Assembly (NCBI GenBank): GCA_016219165.1
Contig: JACRCB010000034.1
Coordinates: forward strand, 1 to 6,950
Origin: Deltaproteobacteria bacterium
GTDB taxonomy: Bacteria; Desulfobacterota; GWC2-55-46; DRQE01
Direction of reading: 5' to 3'
Length of the DNA stretch: 6,950 nucleotides
The notes beneath the pieces are model-generated. The model saw only the letters and a list, made by a program, of their open reading frames with translations, searched no databases and was not told the origin of the DNA. Of the stretch, positions 1-4,191 are shown piece after piece. A program made the position numbers and the translations under genes. Position 1 is the first letter of the stretch, and every line of letters begins with the position of its first letter.

Positions 1-1
1 A

Positions 2-142
2 GACCTTGAGGATGCCAATGACCTTCTTAGAGCAGAAAAAGAGGCTCAAGGATTTATACCCTATGAAGAATTTCGACAGAGGTGGCTCAAGTCTTGCCTC
101 GGAATTCTTCAAGGTCTTTTTGAGCTGAAGGCATTAGCCTGA
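2..142 (+). CDS. C-terminal end of an antitoxin-like protein (truncated by window edge)
   Basis: An open frame enters from the left edge and ends at TGA 140-142 (46 codons visible). The first ~30 residues (DLEDANDLL, then GFIPYEEFRQRWLK) resemble the C-terminal tails of Phd/YefM-type antitoxins, which often carry a Leu/Asp/Glu-rich helix followed by an (I/F)P(Y/W)EE motif. This is family memory, not a search. The last ~15 residues (from about position 92) do not fit that pattern, and the same bases on the other strand read as the start of a RelE-like toxin. The true protein may therefore have ended near position 91, with the tail being read-through into a rearranged neighbour. It converges on the 152-370 gene with a gap of 9 bases. 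The start and any promoter lie outside the window. Identity is tentative. Confidence 0.45.
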   Translation, partial: DLEDANDLLRAEKEAQGFIPYEEFRQRWLKSCLGILQGLFELKALA

Positions 143-155
143 CATCACAGCTCAA
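87..155 (-). pseudogene. N-terminal remnant of a RelE/ParE-type toxin
   Basis: On the minus strand, TTG 153-155 overlaps the TGA stop of the antitoxin-like gene (TTGA), the tight coupling usual in type II toxin-antitoxin operons. The frame runs 22 codons to TGA 87-89. It contains VRLMPSAQKDLEEF, which matches the first strand and helix of RelE/ParE toxins as I know them (pattern V-x-L-x-PSA-x-KDL). A purine-rich stretch (GGGGA) lies about 8 bases upstream of the TTG. A complete toxin needs roughly 80-100 residues, and none of the three frames beyond position 87 continues a RelE-like sequence, so the gene appears truncated by rearrangement rather than by a simple frameshift. ATG 132-134 in the same frame is an alternative start but would remove the first strand. 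The short length makes a chance resemblance possible. Confidence 0.45.
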
Positions 156-370
156 GGAATCTTCCCCTTTCTGCTTTTCGAAAAATACTCTCTGGCAGAG
201 ATATGCCCGCCCTTAACCTTCTTTGCTTCTTCAATGAGGGCTATGTCTATCAGGTCTTCTCTTATCGCATGATCGCTTACCACCTTCTCCAGAAAGGCTT
301 CCCTCTCGACGGTCTTAAGCGCTTTAAAGGCTGTAAAAAAGACATCAGCCGTTGCCTCATTTGCCTTCAC
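152..370 (-). CDS. Small antitoxin-like protein
   Basis: This is a 72-residue, charged, probably all-helical protein with no signal peptide or membrane segment. It starts at GTG 368-370; a GGGGGTGA ribosome binding site lies about 5 bases upstream (376-383), and a strong promoter sits at 397-425. The middle part (AFLEKVVSD, then REDLIDIALIEEAKK) recalls small antitoxins that precede RelE-type toxin genes: a helix, an LREDLxDxALIEE-like stretch, and a short basic/aromatic C-terminal tail that would wrap the toxin. Family assignment is from memory only. The expected partner directly downstream is reduced to a 22-codon remnant (87-155), so this looks like an orphaned antitoxin. If it follows its family it would bind its own promoter, but no clear operator palindrome is visible there. 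The gene is more A+T-rich than the operon to the right. Confidence 0.72.
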   Translation of the reverse strand: MKANEATADVFFTAFKALKTVEREAFLEKVVSDHAIREDLIDIALIEEAKKVKGGHISAREYFSKSRKGKIP

Positions 371-396
371 AATATCACCCCCATTTGCGATACATT

Positions 397-425
397 ATTA
401 TATCAAAGCGTTCAAAAGGTAACAA
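397..425 (-). promoter_or_regulatory. Sigma-70-type promoter for the antitoxin-like gene
   Basis: On the minus strand a perfect -10 box TATAAT (397-402) is preceded by an extended -10 TGA (403-405). A -35 box TTGTTA (420-425, four of six consensus bases) lies at a 17-base spacing. Transcription would begin near 390, giving a leader of about 20 bases that contains the ribosome binding site of the GTG-started gene. It is the best match to the sigma-70 consensus that I found in the window. Confidence 0.65.
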
Positions 426-474
426 TCTAAAAATACTGCGTCCCCCCTTACCCCCTTAGACTTCGCCCATGCGC

Positions 475-509
475 AATTCCACGGACACCTTATTTAATTA
501 GGTGGAATT
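475..509. repeat. Inverted repeat with 8-base arms
   Basis: AATTCCAC (475-482) and GTGGAATT (502-509) are perfect complements around a 19-base A+T-rich centre. A competing inner pair, CACCT (486-490) and AGGTG (500-504), overlaps the right arm. The flanks carry further GAATTC copies (505-510, 514-519, 530-535). The structure lies in the gene-free gap 371-659 and looks like part of a decaying mobile-element end; no transposase is visible. Confidence 0.6.
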
Positions 510-520
510 CTCAGAATTCA

Positions 521-599
521 CTGCCCCCAGAATTCAATCATAGTGAGTTTATATCCATGACGCCTATTATAGAATTAAGTATACTGTCCCCATAATTCA
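521..599. repeat. Degenerate 16-base direct repeat pair
   Basis: CTGCCCCCAGAATTCA (521-536) and CTGTCCCCATAATTCA (584-599) agree at 14 of 16 positions, 63 bases apart. The second copy, read on the minus strand, is GGGGACAGTATACTTAATT-like. I remember such sequence flanking REP-associated (Y1/IS200-like) transposase genes in several Gram-negative lineages; that link is memory, not evidence from this window. Between the copies there is no reading frame of interest. Together with 475-509 this accounts for most of the gene-free gap 371-659. Confidence 0.55.
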
Positions 600-659
600 C
601 TAACACATAAGTCCTGATTTTTCAAATCTTTCAGGGGGTTTCTCCTTCGACGAGATTCG

Positions 660-1172
660 TCACTGCGCCTTTTTAATCCCCACCGCACTCGCCACCCCGG
701 TAAGGAAAAGGCCCGCGACAAGGGCCACAGCGCCTATTATAGCGAAGTTGCCCGCCCATCTGATGCCGAAGACGGCCACAAGATAGAGCATCCCCGAATG
801 CATAATGGCGCCGATTAGAAATAAAATGCTCAAAAGCGCCTTGAAGTTCGCCCCTATGGCGAGAGATAAAAGAACAAGGCCGGCCGCTATGTTCAGGAGG
901 GATTCGAGGTTGCCGTGGGCATGCGTGGATGCGAGGAACCCCACCCGGCCCGCGCCCTTAAGATAATCCGCCATCCCTACGACGGCCGGGGCAATGGCCT
1001 TTGCAGAGGGTTCCCCGGTCTTCTCCTCCTCCCTGATGCCATCCACTGCCTTGCCCACCTCCATCATCTGCTGCAAATCAGCGCCCTTGCCCGGAACGAG
1101 CAAGAGAGGCCCGAGGAGCGCCGTAAACGTAAGGTAGATAAGGCCGAAGACTATGTTAATCTTTCCGTTCAT
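660..1172 (-). CDS. Four-helix membrane protein with His-Ala-His motif, unknown function
   Basis: The 170-residue product has one N-terminal hydrophobic helix (about residues 5-27). A polar loop of some 55 residues follows (28-83), then three more helices (about 89-107, 111-133, 140-163) and a short basic tail. Just before helix 2 is STHAHGN (His84, His86, Asn88), and His125 lies in helix 3; such histidines at the membrane face could bind heme or metal, but this is inference. I do not recognise the family. The ATG at 1170-1172 is chosen because AGGAGG lies 5 bases upstream (1178-1183). The frame is open for 12 more codons to 1208, but that extension would run through the ribosome binding site. 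It lies downstream of the b-type cytochrome gene on the same strand, 187 bases away across several palindromes, so it may have its own promoter. The loop (residues 40-60) is rich in Glu and Lys. Confidence 0.82.
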   Translation of the reverse strand: MNGKINIVFGLIYLTFTALLGPLLLVPGKGADLQQMMEVGKAVDGIREEEKTGEPSAKAIAPAVVGMADYLKGAGRVGFLASTHAHGNLESLLNIAAGLVLLSLAIGANFKALLSILFLIGAIMHSGMLYLVAVFGIRWAGNFAIIGAVALVAGLFLTGVASAVGIKKAQ

Positions 1173-1177
1173 ATGGA

Positions 1178-1183
1178 CCTCCT
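1178..1183 (-). promoter_or_regulatory. Ribosome binding site fixing the start at 1172
   Basis: A full AGGAGG on the minus strand, 5 bases before ATG 1170-1172 and preceded by an A-run, decides in favour of this start over the in-frame upstream ATG at 1208. Confidence 0.8.
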
Positions 1184-1207
1184 TTTTTTCATGGAAGCCT
1201 TTTCGCA

Positions 1208-1255
1208 AAGGTTTTCACACCTCCCAAAAAACTTTCGCCTTTATCTGAAAACCTT
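1208..1255. repeat. Perfect 10-base inverted repeat in the leader of the four-helix protein gene
   Basis: AAGGTTTTCA (1208-1217) and TGAAAACCTT (1246-1255) are perfect complements separated by 28 bases. The right arm overlaps the outer arm of the next inverted repeat by three bases. It sits between that element and the ribosome binding site, so it could be a leader-RNA stem or an operator. No family is recognised. Confidence 0.6.
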
Positions 1256-1316
1256 AAGAACTCCGCCATAAATGGCCTGCCTGTGCGTCGCACGCAGACA
1301 GGCGGAGATTCTTGAG
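1253..1316. repeat. Nested palindromic element (64 bases)
   Basis: The outer arms 1253-1267 (CTTAAGAACTCCGCC) and 1301-1316 (GGCGGAGATTCTTGAG) pair with one bulged base and one wobble or mismatch. Inside is a second hairpin: GCCTGT-GCG (1279-1287) pairs with CGC (1293-1295) and ACAGGC (1298-1303), leaving AG unpaired; this inner stem competes with the outer one at 1301-1303. The inner hairpin has the same layout as the one at 6270-6299. It is probably a dispersed intergenic repeat. Lying behind the cytochrome gene, it may also slow or end transcription, although no U-run follows on the minus strand. Confidence 0.65.
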
Positions 1317-1326
1317 GGTAAGGGGG

Positions 1327-1356
1327 GAGGGGGATTCTTTATAAAGAATCCCCCTC
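1327..1356. terminator. Perfect 30-base palindrome behind the cytochrome gene
   Basis: The two halves of 1327-1356 are exact reverse complements (GAGGGGGATTCTTTA, then its complement). Folded as RNA this gives about 13 base pairs around a TATA loop. It begins 3 bases after the stop codon of the cytochrome gene at 1360-1362. That position suggests a transcript end or a 3'-end-stabilising hairpin, but neither strand has a following U-tract, so intrinsic termination is uncertain. An intergenic repeat unit is the alternative. Confidence 0.5.
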
Positions 1357-1359
1357 GGG

Positions 1360-1995
1360 TCAATCGTCTTCCAGACTCTCCCATTCTCCGTCGGTAAATG
1401 CCTTGTTCCCGTTGACCATCGACGAAATAAGACCATGGCCTTCCACGAGTTCGTGGACGACCACGGCAAAGACATGGGTTGCGACATAGATGATAATCAG
1501 GAAGTAAACCGTCTCATGCACCTCGAGGAAAACGGATTTATCCCGAAGTTTATCGGGTAGATTAAAGGTTACGGCGCCGCTTATGACCTGAACCGATGCA
1601 ACCGCGAAGAAAAACGCATATACTATGCCCGCAAACGGATTGTGCGCCTTGTAAAGGGGTGAAGCACCCCTTAAAAAGCCGCCGTAGAAGCGGACGGTAT
1701 CCCAAAAGACCTTGCGCTTTTTCGCCGTTACCGGAAGCAAATCCTTCCACCTCGCAGTTTCCGGCCCTGTAAAGAGCCATATGATGCGGACCATAAGCCC
1801 GGCGCCGAAAAGAAAACCGAAGGCCGCATGTACCGTTATGAGTTCATCCTCTACCGCGTGGGGGAGTTCCTCGCCGAGCACCATGATTGTGGTGCCGAGC
1901 GTAATCAGGATGAGCACGGCGGCTGCGTTCCACCAGTGGAGCGCCCTCAAAAGCGGGTCCCAGACTTTATGCGGCCTGTAACAAGGCTCTACCAT
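1360..1995 (-). CDS. Cytochrome b561 / Ni-Fe-hydrogenase b-type cytochrome-like membrane protein
   Basis: The 211-residue product has the layout of the bacterial cytochrome b561/HupC-HyaC group, membrane di-heme cytochromes that pass electrons between quinones and a redox partner. Residues 17-22 read RALHWW, with the expected first heme histidine (His20) opening helix 1 (about 20-40). Helix 2 (about 52-75) carries His56 and ends in the typical RIIWLFTGP. Then come YKAHNPFAG (115-123), helix 3 (about 121-144), and helix 4 (about 158-182) with His160, His174 and His181, followed by the usual cytoplasmic end SSMVNGNK (191-198). The ATG at 1993-1995 is chosen because GGAGG (2003-2007) lies 7 bases upstream; the frame is open to 2067 but that part would overlie the ribosome binding site. 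No hydrogenase, dehydrogenase or periplasmic cytochrome is in the window, so the partner is unknown. It lies 72 bases behind the BON lipoprotein gene. Confidence 0.88.
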   Translation of the reverse strand: MVEPCYRPHKVWDPLLRALHWWNAAAVLILITLGTTIMVLGEELPHAVEDELITVHAAFGFLFGAGLMVRIIWLFTGPETARWKDLLPVTAKKRKVFWDTVRFYGGFLRGASPLYKAHNPFAGIVYAFFFAVASVQVISGAVTFNLPDKLRDKSVFLEVHETVYFLIIIYVATHVFAVVVHELVEGHGLISSMVNGNKAFTDGEWESLEDD

Positions 1996-2002
1996 TAACA
2001 TA

Positions 2003-2007
2003 CCTCC
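2003..2007 (-). promoter_or_regulatory. Ribosome binding site fixing the cytochrome start at 1995
   Basis: GGAGG on the minus strand is 7 bases from ATG 1993-1995 but only one base from the preceding ATG two codons earlier, which it could not serve. This favours the MVEP start. Confidence 0.7.
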
Positions 2008-2067
2008 GTCTTGAGTATTTACCGGGCACCCAGTCCAAAATAACAGCCGGACGAAGAATACGGGCAA

Positions 2068-2421
2068 CTACTTCTGCGGCTCTACCGTGAGTTTCGATGT
2101 GACTTCCTTCACCCCCCTCACCCCTTTTGCAAGCCCTATAATCTTTCTTTCCGCCTCGGCGCTCGACACCGCCCCATGCAGCGTAACGCCGCCGCTGAAC
2201 GTATCGACGTCTATCTTGAAGAACTTGAGTTCCTTATCCTCTATAATCAACGCGTTTATCTTTGATGTTATCGCCGCATCGTCAATTACCTCGCCAACGC
2301 TTCTCCCGCCCGGGGTGGCGCAGCCGGCGAGAAGGGCCAGAAGACAGACGAAAACGGCAAACCTTCCGGCCCTCACAAAAACACCCTTTTCCCTGTAAGA
2401 TGCAGTATCGACAGCGCCCAT
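2068..2421 (-). CDS. BON-domain lipoprotein (OsmY-like)
   Basis: The 117-residue protein has a lipoprotein signal: a basic stretch (Arg17, Arg20), a hydrophobic core (21-32), and the lipobox LLAGC with Cys34 as lipidation site. A single BON domain follows at about residues 46-113. It begins with DDAAITSKINALI, continues through the strand pair IDVDTFSGGVTLHGAV, the helix SSAEAERKIIGLA, and VRGVKEVTSKLTV. BON domains occur in periplasmic and outer-membrane proteins linked to envelope stress and are thought to bind membranes or phospholipid. The start ATG 2419-2421 directly abuts the proS stop TAA (2422-2424). GGAGG (2427-2431) lies 5 bases upstream, inside the end of proS, so translation is probably coupled. 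The n-region before the arginines is unusually long (16 residues); a downstream GTG would give a more typical signal but has no comparable ribosome binding site. Confidence 0.9.
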   Translation of the reverse strand: MGAVDTASYREKGVFVRAGRFAVFVCLLALLAGCATPGGRSVGEVIDDAAITSKINALIIEDKELKFFKIDVDTFSGGVTLHGAVSSAEAERKIIGLAKGVRGVKEVTSKLTVEPQK

Positions 2422-4125
2422 TTATCCCTCCAATAAAGTTCCGACATCTTTAACGGTATCCTCTATCCTGACAAGTCTCGCGCCTTCCTTACTCCTCTCC
2501 TTTATCTCCACCGAACCCTGTTTAAGGGTCTTCGAACTCACGGTTATCCTTACGGGGACCCCTATAAGGTCGGCGTCCTTGAATTTAACGCCCGCCCTCT
2601 CGTCCCTGTCGTCCAGCAAAACCTCATACCCTTTCGCGGTCAGGGAAGAATAAATCTGTTCAGCCGCCTTCATGGTGTCTTTATCGTTCACATTGACCGG
2701 CACTATATGGCAATGGAAGGGCGCAAGCGGTATGGGCCAGATTATCCCGTTTTCGTCGTGGTTCTGTTCTACCGCCGCCGCGGCGCACCTTCCTATGCCT
2801 ATGCCGTAACAACCCATTATAACGGGCCTCTCCACCCCCTTCTCATCGAGAAATGTAGCACCCATGGCCTCGCTGTATTTCGTCCCGAGTTTAAAGATGT
2901 GCCCCACCTCTATACCTTTCTTAATCTCGAGGGCGCCGGCGCACCTGGGGCATGGGTCCCCCTGCCTCGCCTTCCTCAGGTCTCCGTATCCGGCGCTAAA
3001 ATCCCTCTGCGGGATTACGTTTATTATATGGGCATCCTTCTCGTTTGCGCCTGTAACGCCATCTCTCATATCGCGCACGCTGAAGTCCGCATAAACGGGT
3101 ATCTTTAAACCCACGGGCCCGGCAAAGCCCACGTCCGCGCCGGTCATCTCCTTAACCGTCTTTTCATCCGCCAAGGCAAACGTATCGGCGCCTAAAACCC
3201 TCTTGAGTTTTGCCTCGTTTATATCGAAATCCCCCCTGACAAGCGCCGCAATAACACCCTTGCCGGTCCGGTAGATGAGGGTCTTTATCAATCTTTCCGG
3301 AGGCACATTCAGGAATCCGCTGACCTCCTCTACGGTCTTCATCCCCGGGGTGGAGACCTTTTCAATCCCCTTGGCCCCGGTTAAGGGAAGAGACGCGCCA
3401 TCGGGCGGCCTTATCCCTGCCCTCTCTATATTGGCCGCATAGGAACAGGTATTACAACTTACTATCGAATCCTCGCCGGTATCGGCAAGCACCATGAATT
3501 CGTGGGAGAAAGAACCCCCGATGGGGCCCGTCTCCGCCTCCACGGCGCGAAAGTACAGCCCGCACCTTTCGAATATCCTTGAATAGGTGCCGTACATGTT
3601 CCGGTACTCCTCTTCGGCGCTCTCATCGGTTGCATGGAAGGAATAGGCGTCCTTCATTATGAATTCTCTCCCCCTCATAAGCCCGAAGCGGGGGCGTATC
3701 TCGTCGCGGAACTTTGTCTGTATCTGGTAGAGGTTGAGGGGCAACTGCCTGTATGAACGCACGTCCCTCCTTACCATGTCGGTTATCGCCTCTTCATGGG
3801 TGGGGCCGAGGCAGAACTCCCTTTCGTGCCGGTCCTTAAGCCGGAGTAATTCCTTCCCGTAAATATCCCACCTCCCGCTCTCCTTCCAGAGTTCCGCCGG
3901 GAGCACCATCGGCATCGCCACCTCCTGGGCCCCTGCCCCGGTCATCTCCTCCCTCACTATCCGTTCGACCTTATGAATGACCCTGAGCCCCAGGGGGAGA
4001 AGATTATAGACGCCCGCGGCCACCTTCCTTATCATTCCAGCCCTCATCATGAGCCTGTGGCTTGCGACCTCCGCATCCGCCGGCGCCTCCTTCAATGTCG
4101 GGAGAAACATTTTCTTAAGATACAT
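2422..4125 (-). CDS. proS: Prolyl-tRNA synthetase, bacterial type with editing domain
   Basis: The 567-residue class II aminoacyl-tRNA synthetase charges tRNA-Pro with proline in the cytoplasm; the length fits the bacterial form (about 570). The amino-acid-binding TxE loop is GPTHEEA (Thr109, Glu111). Motif 2 is seen from FRDEIRPRFG (139-148) through REFIMKDAYSF (153-163). Motif 3 is MGCYGIGIGR (437-446). The inserted editing domain (about 224-405), which hydrolyses mischarged Ala-tRNA-Pro, keeps the key lysine in LIKTLIY (Lys281) and the GPVGL loop, so editing should be intact. Two CxxC pairs (Cys224/227 and Cys392/395) bracket the insertion. The C-terminal anticodon-binding domain (about 468-567) has the GYEVLLDDRDERAGVKFKDA stretch (499-518). 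ATG 4123-4125 has AGGGGA 5 bases upstream. It lies 66 bases behind the foldase gene and abuts the lipoprotein gene. Confidence 0.97.
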   Translation of the reverse strand: MYLKKMFLPTLKEAPADAEVASHRLMMRAGMIRKVAAGVYNLLPLGLRVIHKVERIVREEMTGAGAQEVAMPMVLPAELWKESGRWDIYGKELLRLKDRHEREFCLGPTHEEAITDMVRRDVRSYRQLPLNLYQIQTKFRDEIRPRFGLMRGREFIMKDAYSFHATDESAEEEYRNMYGTYSRIFERCGLYFRAVEAETGPIGGSFSHEFMVLADTGEDSIVSCNTCSYAANIERAGIRPPDGASLPLTGAKGIEKVSTPGMKTVEEVSGFLNVPPERLIKTLIYRTGKGVIAALVRGDFDINEAKLKRVLGADTFALADEKTVKEMTGADVGFAGPVGLKIPVYADFSVRDMRDGVTGANEKDAHIINVIPQRDFSAGYGDLRKARQGDPCPRCAGALEIKKGIEVGHIFKLGTKYSEAMGATFLDEKGVERPVIMGCYGIGIGRCAAAAVEQNHDENGIIWPIPLAPFHCHIVPVNVNDKDTMKAAEQIYSSLTAKGYEVLLDDRDERAGVKFKDADLIGVPVRITVSSKTLKQGSVEIKERSKEGARLVRIEDTVKDVGTLLEG

Positions 4126-4191
4126 GGCAATCCCCTTACCTCGGAAACTTAAGCCCCTCTCAAGAGCAAAACCTGTTGCAAAAATTGCGCG

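Noticed and set aside
203..430. Plus-strand open frame of 75 codons opposite the antitoxin-like gene
   Set aside because: It is antisense to a gene with a strong promoter and ribosome binding site, and it reads across that promoter.
566..571. Second minus-strand TATAAT box
   Set aside because: No acceptable -35 box lies 16-18 bases upstream, and no gene follows within reach other than the one already served by 397-425.
1173..1252. Possible cyclic-di-nucleotide (GEMM-type) riboswitch before the membrane protein gene
   Set aside because: Purine-rich words such as AAAGGCGAAAG occur, but the conserved GGGACGCAAAGCC-type core and its pairing are missing.
915..1271. Plus-strand open frame of 118 codons opposite the four-helix membrane protein gene
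   Set aside because: It has a His/Arg/Pro-rich composition typical of an antisense frame and crosses the ribosome binding site and inverted repeats of the real gene.
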